Origin: an uncultured Holophagaceae bacterium
Lineage (GTDB): Bacteria; Acidobacteriota; Holophagae; Holophagales; Holophagaceae
NCBI GenBank assembly: GCA_903913215.1
Contig: CAIWKE010000022.1
Span: 1-58,261 of the forward strand
DNA length: 58,261 nucleotides
Direction: 5' to 3'
Shown here: positions 35,015 to 43,572 of the stretch, in pieces
How the letters are laid out: each line of letters opens with the position of its first letter
Position numbering within the stretch: position 1 is the stretch's first letter
Program-made: the position numbers and the translations under genes
Notes under the pieces: generated by a model
Databases searched by the model: none
Seen by the model: the letters and a program-made list of their open reading frames with translations, nothing else
Told to the model about the DNA's origin: nothing

Positions 35015-36927
35015 AAAGACCCCTTATCAAGCATGGATTTGAAGTGACCGGCCCGGTCGTGAAACTGGCGTTGCCATAGTTCGAGCGAAAGTAGTCCCCA
35101 CACGTTTCGGCCAAAGGTCGGTTCCCGGTGCATCCGTTCCAAAACGGCCTTGTTATCGACGAAGGAACGGTGGGCCGCAGCCTGGGAGGAGAACAGGTCC
35201 CCAATGAAGTCTCGCGCCTCATTCTTGGCCCATGCATTGAACGGCGTCGGGAAGCCCATCTTGTCTTTCCGCTCTAAGATATCGCGAGGCAGAAAAGGGG
35301 AAATGGCGTTCTTGAACACGTGCTTCATGTCTCCATTCTCAAATTTGATATTCGCTGGAATCGTCGCCGCGAATTCCACCATGGCATGATCCAGAAGCGG
35401 CACCCTGGACTCCAAGCCGTGTGCCATGCTGACGCGGTCCTCCACCTGAAGCAGGGCGGGAAGCAGGGTTTTAAAGTCGAAGTGGGTCATGAGGTCGAAG
35501 TAGGATTTTTTTCCGACATTGGCACCGTGGAAGACCGTTCGGAATGTGTCTAGGGGCGAATAGTCACCCAGGATTTCCCATCGGATCTCGCTCCCCAAGT
35601 GGGATGAGCGGTTGATGAGGTTGAAATACCGTTGGTCCATTTCCCCAAACAAGCCGTCTCGCCAGAATTCCTTGAGTAGAGGCTTATAGTTTTTTAGGGC
35701 CACCAGATTGGGAATGATGGATTCATAAGTGACGATGAAATTCCCGCCCTGCATGTTTCCATCAATGGCGGATTTGATGCACTGTTCGAAGTAGGCAATC
35801 AGGTAGCGAGTATATCCACCGAAGATCTCGTCCCCGCCTTGGCCCCCGAGGACAACCTTGCGGTGCTTGGCGGCCAATCCGCAGACCATATACTGGGAGA
35901 AGGATCCGGGTCCAGCGACGGGATAGTCGAGGTGGTAACTCACCCGCTCGATCTGATCAATGAAGTCCTGGGCAGTGATCTCTATTTCGTGGAGAGGGAA
36001 CCCGCTATCGACGGCAAGAGAGCGCGCATAGGCAGACTCATCGTAGTCTGGCCCTGCCGCGAATCGGCCATGGAAGCCCGCGAAACCAGAATGGTCCTGG
36101 CGGTTCGCCAGGGCAGATATGACACCGGAATCCAGGCCACCGCTCACATAGGCGCCTACTGGTACATCGCTGCGAAGGTGGAATTCTACGGACTCGGAGA
36201 GCAGGGCCCGGAGACGTTCCTCGAAGTATTTGCCCGTATGGTCGTAATCGAGGTCGTAATACACCTCCCAGTAGCGACGCATGGACACGACCCCCTTACT
36301 GACCGAAAGTGTGTGTGCGGGAAGCAGTTCCTGGATCCCCTTGAACAGGGTCCGACCCACCAAGCAAAACTGGAACGCGAGGTATTCCTTCAGGCCATCC
36401 AGGTCCGTTTCGATTTCCGTAATGAAGGGTAGTAACGCCTTGATCTCAGAGGCGAAGTAGAGACAGTCGCCAAATTGAGTGTAATAGAAAGGTTTGATCC
36501 CAAAGCGATCACGTGCGCAGAACAGGGTGTGGGTGGCTTCGTCCCAGAGCGCGAAGGAGAACATTCCCCGGAAATGTGAAACGCAATCAGGTCCCCATTT
36601 CCGCCATGCATGCAAGATGACCTCGGTATCAGAGGAGGTCCTGAAGAGTTCCACTCCGAGTTCTCGCCTGAGCTCTCGGTAATTGTAGATCTCGCCGTTA
36701 TAGATGATCCAATTCCCAGCGGAATCCGTCATTGGCTGGTCACCCGTGCTTAGGTCGATGATGGCCAACCGCCGATGAGCGAAGCCACAGCAATTTGTCG
36801 AATGCATCCAAAGCCCGTCCGAGTCCGGCCCACGGTGCTGCTGGAGGTCATTCATGACCTTCAGGCGTTCAGCCAGCCTGGGAATGGTCTGCTGGCTCAG
36901 GGACAAGACACCGGCGATGCCGCACAT
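35011..36927 (-). CDS. asnB: Asparagine synthase (glutamine-hydrolysing) family amidotransferase
   Basis: A 638-residue two-domain protein. N-terminal glutaminase: MCGIAGVLSLS with catalytic Cys2, then HRGPDSDGLW. C-terminal synthetase: VGAYVSGGLDSGVIS (about residues 259-270) binds ATP and pyrophosphate. In glycan loci such AsnB homologues (WbmE in Bordetella, WbpS in Pseudomonas) likely amidate uronic acids to uronamides rather than make asparagine. It is flanked by the WlbD-like epimerase and two SDRs, which supports that. True asparagine synthase remains possible. Confidence 0.85.
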   Translation of the reverse strand: MCGIAGVLSLSQQTIPRLAERLKVMNDLQQHRGPDSDGLWMHSTNCCGFAHRRLAIIDLSTGDQPMTDSAGNWIIYNGEIYNYRELRRELGVELFRTSSDTEVILHAWRKWGPDCVSHFRGMFSFALWDEATHTLFCARDRFGIKPFYYTQFGDCLYFASEIKALLPFITEIETDLDGLKEYLAFQFCLVGRTLFKGIQELLPAHTLSVSKGVVSMRRYWEVYYDLDYDHTGKYFEERLRALLSESVEFHLRSDVPVGAYVSGGLDSGVISALANRQDHSGFAGFHGRFAAGPDYDESAYARSLAVDSGFPLHEIEITAQDFIDQIERVSYHLDYPVAGPGSFSQYMVCGLAAKHRKVVLGGQGGDEIFGGYTRYLIAYFEQCIKSAIDGNMQGGNFIVTYESIIPNLVALKNYKPLLKEFWRDGLFGEMDQRYFNLINRSSHLGSEIRWEILGDYSPLDTFRTVFHGANVGKKSYFDLMTHFDFKTLLPALLQVEDRVSMAHGLESRVPLLDHAMVEFAATIPANIKFENGDMKHVFKNAISPFLPRDILERKDKMGFPTPFNAWAKNEARDFIGDLFSSQAAAHRSFVDNKAVLERMHREPTFGRNVWGLLSLELWQRQFHDRAGHFKSMLDKGSL

Positions 36928-36930
36928 GTG

Positions 36931-38001
36931 CTAGGCCTCCCACTGGGACAGAATGGAGGCGATTCGGACAGCTGTGTGCCCGTCGCCATAGAGGGTCGGA
37001 TGGGGGTGGGTAGGACCCGGCGTGGCCTCGATCGCTTCTCGAATGCGGTCCGGGTCCGCTCCTGCAAGCCTGTTCCAGCCAGTGGCGAGTGTCTCGACCC
37101 ATTCGGTTTCGTCCCTCAGGGTCACACAGGGCACACCCAGATAATAGGACTCTTTCTGGAGCCCGCCGGAATCTGTGAGCACACCTTTGGCGGACTGCAC
37201 CAGGCACATCATGTCCTTGTGGCCAAGCGGGTCAATGGCCACGGCGTTAGGTGGTAATGAAAGGCCATGGCGCTGCAGACTGATTCGCGTCCTCGGATGG
37301 AGCGGCAGCACCACCGGCAGGCTGAGGTTGGAGAGGCCCTCCAGGATACCGGAGAGACGAACTCTGGAATCGGTGTTCTCGGCCCGGTGGACGGTGCAAA
37401 GATGGTAGGCGCCTCTGGTCAGCCTCAAATTGTTCAGCAACACCCCAGAATCGTTGTCTTTGTCATGGGCGGTGGTGAGCCTAAGGGTGTCGAGCATGAT
37501 GTCGCCCACGACATGGATGCCAGAGGTGATGCCCTCCAATTCCAGTTGTCGTGCGGCACCTCTGGAAGGCGCAAAGAGCCAGGTGGAAAGGTGGTCCGTC
37601 AAAACGCGATTGACTTCTTCCGGCATGGATCGATTGAAGCTCCGAAGTCCCGCCTCAACATGGGCTAGGGGAATACAGAGCTTGGCAGCAGCGAGGGCAC
37701 CCGCCAGGGTTGAGTTGGTGTCTCCGTAAACAAGCACGATATCGGGGCCGAAGGCGAGGATTGTCCGCTCGATACCGGCCAACATGGCTCCGGTCTGCTC
37801 ACCGTGGAGTCCAGAACCGACCTCGAGGTTTACATCGGGGTTTGGGATGTTGAACTCATCGAAAAATCGACTGGAAAGTTTTTCGTCATAATGCTGACCC
37901 GTGTGCACCAGGAATTCGGTGTGGTTTTGCCGTAGCAACCGGCTCAGCGGTGCGGCTTTGATAAATTGGGGTCTGGCTCCGAGGACGGTGAGAACCTTCA
38001 T
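36931..38001 (-). CDS. Non-hydrolysing UDP-HexNAc(A) 2-epimerase, WbpI/WlbD type
   Basis: A 356-residue 2-epimerase. The start [20 protein letters not shown] has the GARPQFIK form found in WbpI/WlbD rather than GTRPEAIK of Wec[52 protein letters not shown] and [10 protein letters not shown] follow the family. WbpI epimerises UDP-2,3-diacetamido-glucuronate to the manno form. The start at 38001 overlaps the acetyltransferase stop (ATGA). An earlier in-frame start would run into the acetyltransferase gene and is unlikely. Confidence 0.85.
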   Translation of the reverse strand: MKVLTVLGARPQFIKAAPLSRLLRQNHTEFLVHTGQHYDEKLSSRFFDEFNIPNPDVNLEVGSGLHGEQTGAMLAGIERTILAFGPDIVLVYGDTNSTLAGALAAAKLCIPLAHVEAGLRSFNRSMPEEVNRVLTDHLSTWLFAPSRGAARQLELEGITSGIHVVGDIMLDTLRLTTAHDKDNDSGVLLNNLRLTRGAYHLCTVHRAENTDSRVRLSGILEGLSNLSLPVVLPLHPRTRISLQRHGLSLPPNAVAIDPLGHKDMMCLVQSAKGVLTDSGGLQKESYYLGVPCVTLRDETEWVETLATGWNRLAGADPDRIREAIEATPGPTHPHPTLYGDGHTAVRIASILSQWEA

Positions 38002-38612
38002 TGACGCTCCAGGCCACAGTCTTCCGGCCAGTCCAGGCAGCATAGGGTTCCTGACGGTTCCTCTTTATAGCGCCACCCACTTCGAGAGCAGCAACGCAGC
38101 CCATGTGCATCCGGTTCCGGCAGGCGGGCGCCATGGCGGCTCATCCAGCCTACCTGGCGGGCCGGTACACCCAACATCAGGGCGTAGTCAGCCACATCGC
38201 ATGTGACCACTGCGCCTGCGCCGACGAATGCAAAGCGACCAATGGTGATGCCGCAAACCAAGGTCGCATTTGCGCCAATGCTTGCGCCATAACGGACCAG
38301 GGTCCGCAGATTGTGGCTCGACCCTTGTTGTGGAAACTCGCAACGAGGATTCGGGATGTTGGTAAACACCATTGAAGGACCACAGAAGACGAAATCTTCC
38401 AGTTCGACTCCGTTGTATATCGACACATTGTTCTGGATCTTGCAGTGGCTCCCGATCTTGACCCCAGGCCCGACCATGACATTTTGGCCAAGGGTGCAAT
38501 CCTCGCCGATGATGGTGTCACTTAGAATGTGCGAAAAATGCCAAACTTTGGTGCGCCTGCCGATACTGACATTTGCATCGATTACCACTGTGCTATGGAT
38601 GAACTCCGTCAT
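37998..38612 (-). CDS. wlbB: UDP-amino-sugar N-acetyltransferase, WbpD/WlbB type
   Basis: A 204-residue left-handed beta-helix acetyltransferase. Hexapeptide turns such as [41 protein letters not shown] and [18 protein letters not shown] are the WbpD/WlbB signature. [16 protein letters not shown] is the usual family tail. This enzyme acetylates the 3-amino group of UDP-GlcNAc3NA using acetyl-CoA. It lies directly after the WlbA-type dehydrogenase (9 bases) and before the 2-epimerase. The 3-aminotransferase step (WbpE/WlbC) has no gene in the window. Confidence 0.88.
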   Translation of the reverse strand: MTEFIHSTVVIDANVSIGRRTKVWHFSHILSDTIIGEDCTLGQNVMVGPGVKIGSHCKIQNNVSIYNGVELEDFVFCGPSMVFTNIPNPRCEFPQQGSSHNLRTLVRYGASIGANATLVCGITIGRFAFVGAGAVVTCDVADYALMLGVPARQVGWMSRHGARLPEPDAHGLRCCSRSGWRYKEEPSGTLCCLDWPEDCGLERQ

Positions 38613-38621
38613 GGCAAGTCC

Positions 38622-39578
38622 TCACTCCGCTGCGGGTCTGAAGGCAGATAGCGCGTGCTCATGGGTTTCGGCCGGCGAGGCATGGCGGATCTGGTGGGCC
38701 AGTTCCACCGAGGGTCGGGCATCCTCAACCCCATACCCACCCCCGGATAGGATGTCCTGGTAGACGGCTGTGTGCAGGTCCGTGAACCCATCAGAGAAGT
38801 CGAAGAACTCGCCGTCCACCTGCATGGACCTGTAGGTGGGTCTGCCGGCCTCCCGCGCCGAGGCGGGAAGGTCCTCTGGCTCCACCGAGAGGAACCAGCG
38901 GACCCGAGCTTGCTTGAGATCAAGGAATCCAGCACTTCGACGGGCGTCCTGATATTGGACTCGCACCTCTTGGACTGGGCCGAAGATCCACTGGAGCATG
39001 TCGAAGAAATGGACCCCGATGTTCATGGCCACTCCTCCGGATTTCGAGGCGTCTCCCTTCCACGACACGTGGTACCACGGTCCACGGGCTGTGAGATAGG
39101 TGAGGTTGACCTCGTGGACGATGTTCGGCCCGGCCTGCTGGATTCGTGCCCGCAGAGCCTGGATCGCGGGGTGCAGGCGGAGTTGCAACACGTTGAAAAT
39201 TCGGTGACCACACTCCTTTTCGAGTGCGCTAAGGGCATCGAGATTCCAGGGATTCAGCACCAGTGGTTTTTCGCAGATGACGTTGGCCCCGATGCGCATG
39301 GCGAACCGGATGTGGGCATCGTGCAGGTAGTTCGGCGAGCAGATGCTCACCCATTGGATGCGGTGCTCGGGGGCGCCGCGCCGGAGCTTTTCGGCATGCC
39401 TGTCAAAGCGCTCAAACTCGACGAAGAATGGGGTAACCATGAAGTAGCGGTCCAGGATGCCGACCGAGTCGTTCCGATCGAGGGCCGCCACTAGGTGGTT
39501 GCCAGAGTCATGGATGGCTTGCAGGTGACGAGGCGCGACAAAGCCGCCGACCCCGATCAGTGCAAAGTTCAGACCCAT
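38622..39578 (-). CDS. wlbA: UDP-GlcNAcA 3-dehydrogenase, WbpB/WlbA type (Gfo/Idh/MocA)
   Basis: A 318-residue oxidoreductase. NFALIGVGGFVAPRHLQAIH is the NAD-binding start, and DSVGILDRYF, DRHAEKLRRG, VSICSPNYLHDAHIRF and ICEKPLVLNPWNLDAL match WbpB/WlbA specifically rather than generic Gfo/Idh proteins. It oxidises C3 of UDP-GlcNAcA for subsequent transamination. I prefer the ATG at 39578, seven bases from GGAG. ATG codons at 39584 and 39611 are alternatives. First gene of a minus operon that runs to 32294. Confidence 0.87.
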   Translation of the reverse strand: MGLNFALIGVGGFVAPRHLQAIHDSGNHLVAALDRNDSVGILDRYFMVTPFFVEFERFDRHAEKLRRGAPEHRIQWVSICSPNYLHDAHIRFAMRIGANVICEKPLVLNPWNLDALSALEKECGHRIFNVLQLRLHPAIQALRARIQQAGPNIVHEVNLTYLTARGPWYHVSWKGDASKSGGVAMNIGVHFFDMLQWIFGPVQEVRVQYQDARRSAGFLDLKQARVRWFLSVEPEDLPASAREAGRPTYRSMQVDGEFFDFSDGFTDLHTAVYQDILSGGGYGVEDARPSVELAHQIRHASPAETHEHALSAFRPAAE

Positions 39579-39823
39579 GCCCATGCTCCAGTCATTCACA
39601 CAAAACCCCACCCTTCATGGAAGGCTGCGGACTGCGTGGTGGTAATTGGCAAGCAGGTTTTGTTCCAGGTGCTTCAGTTGCATTGTCCGCCCCTCCTAGT
39701 ACCGGACTGAAAGCATGAGCAGCCACAAAGCGGCAAAAAATGCTTTTCGGATGTATCCACTCCTGGCTTAACAATTGCCAAGCTCCTTGATTGCTGCCAA
39801 ACGGGAGTATGGAGAGGCTGAGT

Positions 39824-41098
39824 ATGCACATCGCGGTCATCGGTCTGGGATACGTGGGTCTCCCCTTGGCCCTTGGCCTCGCGCGCGCTTTCCCTGGAAC
39901 CATGGGGTTCGACATCAACCAGGAAAAGGTCCGGCAACTGCAGGGGGGCGTCGATAGCACGGGCGAAACTGATGCAGCGGCCCTCTCCGGGTCCACGCTG
40001 CGCATGACCTGGGAGCCTGATCAGCTGCAGGCTTGCACCGTCTTCATCGTGGCGGTGCCCACGCCGGTGGATGCATGGAACCGCCCCGATCTGACCCCCA
40101 TGATCCGGGCCAGTGAGACGGTGGGGCGGATCCTGAAGCCTGGGGATGTGGTTGCCTTTGAGTCCACGGTCTACCCCGGAGTCACTGAGGATGTCTGCGG
40201 ACCGGTGCTGGCCCGGGTTTCGGGGCTGGTGCAGGGACGGGACTTCAAGCTGGGCTACTCGCCGGAGCGCATCAACCCGGGGGATCGGGAGCACGCCTTG
40301 GACCGCATCGTGAAGGTGGTGGCCGGGGAGGATGCCGAGACCTTGGATCTCCTCTGTCAGATTTATGGCGCTGTGACCCAGGCCGGGGTCCACCGGGCGC
40401 CCTCCATCAAGGTGGCCGAAGCGGCCAAGGTGTTGGAGAACACCCAGCGGGACATCAACATCGCCCTCATGAATGAGCTGGCCCTGATCTGTGACCGAAT
40501 GGACCTTCGCACGGAGGACGTTCTGGCTGCGGCGCGCACCAAGTGGAACTTTCTTCCCTTCAAGCCTGGCCTGGTGGGTGGTCACTGCATCGGCGTGGAT
40601 CCCTACTACCTCACGACCAAGGCCCAGGAACTGGGCTACCACTCCGAGGTGATCCTGGCGGGGCGCCGCATCAACGACGGCATGGGCGCTTTCCTGGGGC
40701 AGAAGGTCGTGAAGTTGCTGATCGAGGCTGACCAGCACGTGAAGGGTGCACGGGTGGGGATCCTGGGCCTCCCCTTCAAGGAGAATGTCCGCGACATCCG
40801 GAACAGCAAGGTGCCGGACATCGTGGAGGAGCTGCGCCACTTCGGGATCGAAGCCGAGGTTCATGATCCCTTGGCTGATCCAGAGGAGGTGCGCCATGAG
40901 TACGGCATCACCCTCTGCCCCTGGGAACAACTCCAGGGCCTGGATGCGCTGGTGCTCGCTGTGCCCCATCACGACTACCTCACCATGGGTGTGCAGGCCC
41001 TCCTCTCAGGTCTGCATCCCGGAGGTATCGTCGTAGATGTGAAGTCCGTGCTCAATCCCCGTGAGGTGCCCCCAGGCCTCCGGTACTGGAGCCTTTGA
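39824..41098 (+). CDS. tviB: UDP-N-acetylglucosamine 6-dehydrogenase, TviB/WbpO type
   Basis: A 424-residue UDP-sugar dehydrogenase that makes UDP-GlcNAcA or UDP-GalNAcA with two NAD+. MHIAVIGLGYVGLPLALGLA is the NAD motif; YSPERINPGDREH, IKVAEAAKVLENTQRDINIA, LVGGHCIGVDPYYLT (catalytic Cys) and FKENVRDIRNSKVPDIV identify the TviB/WbpO group. The ATG at 39824 follows GGAGAGG. Its TGA shares a base with the next ATG (TGATG at 41096-41100). Opposite in direction to the WlbA operon, with 245 bases between. Confidence 0.93.
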   Translation: MHIAVIGLGYVGLPLALGLARAFPGTMGFDINQEKVRQLQGGVDSTGETDAAALSGSTLRMTWEPDQLQACTVFIVAVPTPVDAWNRPDLTPMIRASETVGRILKPGDVVAFESTVYPGVTEDVCGPVLARVSGLVQGRDFKLGYSPERINPGDREHALDRIVKVVAGEDAETLDLLCQIYGAVTQAGVHRAPSIKVAEAAKVLENTQRDINIALMNELALICDRMDLRTEDVLAAARTKWNFLPFKPGLVGGHCIGVDPYYLTTKAQELGYHSEVILAGRRINDGMGAFLGQKVVKLLIEADQHVKGARVGILGLPFKENVRDIRNSKVPDIVEELRHFGIEAEVHDPLADPEEVRHEYGITLCPWEQLQGLDALVLAVPHHDYLTMGVQALLSGLHPGGIVVDVKSVLNPREVPPGLRYWSL

Positions 41099-42126
41099 TG
41101 ACGCGCTTCCTGGAGCTCCAGGCCGAGCTGGTCCAGTCCCCGAAGCGCTGGTTGATCACGGGTGTGGCCGGCTTCATCGGCTCCAACCTCCTGGAGGCGC
41201 TCCTGCCCCTGGGACAGGAAGTGGTCGGCGTTGACAATTTTGCTGCGGGCAGCCCAGCCAACCTCGCGGATGTGCAGCGGAGGGTGGGGCCTGCGGCCTG
41301 GTCCCGGTTCACTTTTCTTGAAGGGGATATCCGCAATAGCGAGACCTGCCTCCAGGCCACGAAAGGTGCGCAGATCGTCCTCCATCAGGCAGCCCTGGGT
41401 TCTGTGCCAAAGTCCATCAAGCAGCCGGAGGCCTTTCACGCCACGAACGTGGATGGCTTCGTGAACGTCCTGCTGGCCGCCAGGGATGCTGGCGTAGAGG
41501 CATTTGTGTACGCCTCGTCGAGCTCAGTTTATGGCGACAGCCAAGGACTTCCCAAGGTGGAGGAGAACATCGGCCGACCGCTGTCGCCCTATGCCCTCAC
41601 CAAGGCCATCAACGAGCAGTACGCCGCGCTTTTCGCCCGGGTCTACGGCTTTCGGGGCATCGGCTTGCGGTACTTCAACGTCTTCGGTCCCCGCCAGGAT
41701 CCCAGTGGGGCCTATGCGGCCGTGATTCCCAAGTGGATCGGGCAGTTGAGCCGAGGCGAGGCATGCACCATTTTTGGCGATGGCGAGACCAGCCGGGATT
41801 TCTGTTTCGTGAAGAACGTCGTACAGGCGAACCTGCTCGCTGCGAGGGCGCCGGTGGAGGCCCGAGACCGCATCTATAACGTCGCCTGCGGCCACACGAC
41901 CACCCTCAACGAGCTGTTTCTTGCGCTGCGCGATGGCCTGCTGCCGCGGCACCCGGGGCTCGCGGGAAAGAGCGCACTCCATCTGCCAGAGCGGGAGGGG
42001 GACATCCGGCACTCCCTGGCAGACCTCCAAGCGGCCCAAAGACTGCTCGGCTACAAGCCCAGTCATACCGTGGCGGAAGGGATCGCCGAAATGCTCTCCC
42101 CGCCTCTCGCCCAAGGCTGTTCCTAG
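41098..42126 (+). CDS. tviC: UDP-N-acetylglucosamine/UDP-GlcNAcA 4-epimerase, TviC/WbpP type
   Basis: A 342-residue SDR. WLITGVAGFIGSNLLEALL is the NAD motif, SSVYGDSQGLPKVE then SPYALTKAINEQYA (Tyr-x-x-x-Lys), and GLRYFNVFGPRQDPSGAYAA and YNVACG define WbpP/TviC epimerases. Together with the upstream dehydrogenase it would make UDP-GalNAcA from UDP-GlcNAc. It belongs with tviB in a two-gene operon. The stop is 336 bases before flagellin. Confidence 0.9.
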   Translation: MTRFLELQAELVQSPKRWLITGVAGFIGSNLLEALLPLGQEVVGVDNFAAGSPANLADVQRRVGPAAWSRFTFLEGDIRNSETCLQATKGAQIVLHQAALGSVPKSIKQPEAFHATNVDGFVNVLLAARDAGVEAFVYASSSSVYGDSQGLPKVEENIGRPLSPYALTKAINEQYAALFARVYGFRGIGLRYFNVFGPRQDPSGAYAAVIPKWIGQLSRGEACTIFGDGETSRDFCFVKNVVQANLLAARAPVEARDRIYNVACGHTTTLNELFLALRDGLLPRHPGLAGKSALHLPEREGDIRHSLADLQAAQRLLGYKPSHTVAEGIAEMLSPPLAQGCS

Positions 42127-42462
42127 TCCAAAGTGAAGCCTTAGGCTGATGGGACTGCAGTGCATGGAAGGTGCTTTGGAAACGTCATAGGCCCACGCCT
42201 GCGAACATTCACAGCGCATTGGGAGTTCTGAGCGTCCTTGGCAACTGTGGTTCAGTCGGAGCCGGTCGCGGTACGCCCATTCGGCCAAGAGCAGGCTCAG
42301 GCTGCCTGGTTATGGTAAATATTTGTTGTCAGTTGGGTTTCGTGGAATGTTGAAAAAAAATTAAAGGTTTCTTGGTGTGGGGCCGAAAGAGGAAAGGTCG
42401 GGGATTCCCCAACACAACTTGGTAGCACGGATGCTGCCGAAACCAACATCACGGAGGATGTT
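42127..42462. other. Intergenic region between tviC and flagellin
   Basis: No gene was found here. The last ~150 bases turn AT-rich (poly-A run at 42353-42360). They hold the sigma-28-like promoter at 42362-42389 and the flagellin ribosome site GGAGG at 42453-42457. The first half shows nothing recognisable. Confidence 0.6.
42362..42389 (+). promoter_or_regulatory. Sigma-28 (FliA)-like promoter of flagellin
   Basis: TAAAGGTT is followed after 12 bases by GCCGAAAG, close to the FliA consensus TAAAGTTT-N11-GCCGATAA (one base longer spacing or a shifted -35). The start of transcription would be near 42397, giving a leader of about 65 bases before the GGAGG ribosome site and the ATG at 42463. 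Position before flagellin is as expected. Confidence 0.65.
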
Positions 42463-43065
42463 ATGGTTACTATTCTTAGCAACGTCAACGCGTTGGCTGC
42501 TAGCCGTCAGCTCGGCCTCAGCAAGCTCGGCCTGAACCAGGCCATCACGCGGCTCACCACCGGTCGGCGCGTCAACAGCGCCTACGACGATGCGGCCAGC
42601 CAGGTGGCCGGCAACACCGCCGAGGCCGCCTCGCGGTCCGCCGCTGCTTCTGTCGTGACTGACCAGGCTGCCTACTTCTCGGCAGTGGCTGCGGACGGCA
42701 ACAACGCGAACCTGACCAACCAGGCCTACCGCATGGCCGAATTGGAAGGGTCCGGTAACAGCGCCACGGCGGAATACACTTCCCTCAAGACCGCCACGGG
42801 TGGAACCACCTCTGCAGGTGTCTTGGCCACCGTCGCCAGCAACTCGGCCACCAATGCTGGGAACATGGCCACGGCCCTGGCCAACTCCCAGACTCACGGG
42901 ATCACGTCAGAAACCCAGCAGGGTATTGCTGACGCCTACCTGGGTGCGGACATGGGCGCTGAGATGGCCAACCTCACGAAGTTCCAGATCCTCATGCAGG
43001 CTGGCACCAGCGCTCTGAGTAGCGCGAACCAGTCCGCACAGTCGATCATGGGCCTCTTCCGGTAG
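42463..43065 (+). CDS. fliC: Very short flagellin
   Basis: A 200-residue filament protein. The N-terminal D0/D1 region is clear: ILSNVNALAASRQLGLSKLG, ITRLTTGRRVNSAYDDAASQ. The C-terminal D0/D1 region is also clear: NLTKFQILMQAGTSALSSAN and QSIMGLFR. Between them only ~90 residues remain, rich in Ala, Ser, Thr and Asn, so no outer D2/D3 domain exists. Most flagellins are 250 residues or longer. Many Ser/Thr residues in the middle could be glycan sites. GGAGG is five bases from the ATG. A strong hairpin follows the gene. Confidence 0.92.
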   Translation: MVTILSNVNALAASRQLGLSKLGLNQAITRLTTGRRVNSAYDDAASQVAGNTAEAASRSAAASVVTDQAAYFSAVAADGNNANLTNQAYRMAELEGSGNSATAEYTSLKTATGGTTSAGVLATVASNSATNAGNMATALANSQTHGITSETQQGIADAYLGADMGAEMANLTKFQILMQAGTSALSSANQSAQSIMGLFR

Positions 43066-43081
43066 ATTAGGGATCTAATTT

Positions 43082-43118
43082 CCAGGGGGGGGCGGCGAAT
43101 TTCGCCTCCCCCCTCTGG
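43082..43118 (+). terminator. Very strong hairpin after flagellin
   Basis: Bases 43082-43097 pair with 43103-43118 through 16 positions with one C-T mismatch and one G-T wobble, closing a loop of AATTT. The stem includes a run of six G paired with six C. There is no U-tract after it, so it may be a terminator, a processing or stability hairpin, or both. It would protect or end the highly expressed flagellin mRNA before flaG. Confidence 0.6.
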
Positions 43119-43145
43119 TCATCCGAATTCCGGAGAGGAGGTACC

Positions 43146-43529
43146 ATGGTCGATCAGATTTCATTCGCCAGTGGCGCGTCCATGCTATCAAACGGTGCGC
43201 CCCAGCCGGTCGTCTCGCGTCCGGCCTCTGCACCCACGTCGACCGTCTCGTCGTCACCCCAAACCGCCAGCCATGCTCCAGCGGTCGGATCCGGCTCGCA
43301 GGAGGCGGCCGTGGCCCAGGTCAACCAGCACCTCGCTCAGGCCCAGCCCGACCTGAAGCTCATGGTAGATCACGATTCGGGCCGAACCATCTTCCAGGTC
43401 ATCCAGCAGGGCACAGGACAAGTGCTGTTACAGGTGCCTTCGGCTGAAGTGCTAGGGATGTCCCAGCGGGTACGCGACTTGCAGAACAAGATCATGAGCT
43501 CGGGAGGCTTGGTGGACCGGCAGGGTTAG
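43146..43529 (+). CDS. flaG: FlaG family flagellar protein
   Basis: A 127-residue protein. The N-terminal half is disordered and rich in Ser, Pro and Ala. The C-terminal half LKLMVDHDSGRTIFQVI, GQVLLQVPSAEVLGM and RVRDLQNKIMS is the FlaG domain. FlaG influences filament length and is usually next to fliD, as here. The GGAGAGGAGG block lies just before the ATG at 43146. The motif length is normal. Confidence 0.85.
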   Translation: MVDQISFASGASMLSNGAPQPVVSRPASAPTSTVSSSPQTASHAPAVGSGSQEAAVAQVNQHLAQAQPDLKLMVDHDSGRTIFQVIQQGTGQVLLQVPSAEVLGMSQRVRDLQNKIMSSGGLVDRQG

Positions 43530-43572
43530 CGGTCTAGCCTCGCCCAGGTCCGTTCGAGCTTCGAGGTGCAGT

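Noticed and set aside
39644-39783. AATTGGCAAGC and AATTGCCAAGC as an operator pair between wlbA and tviB
   Set aside because: The copies are short, near-palindromic and 119 bases apart; similarity may be chance.
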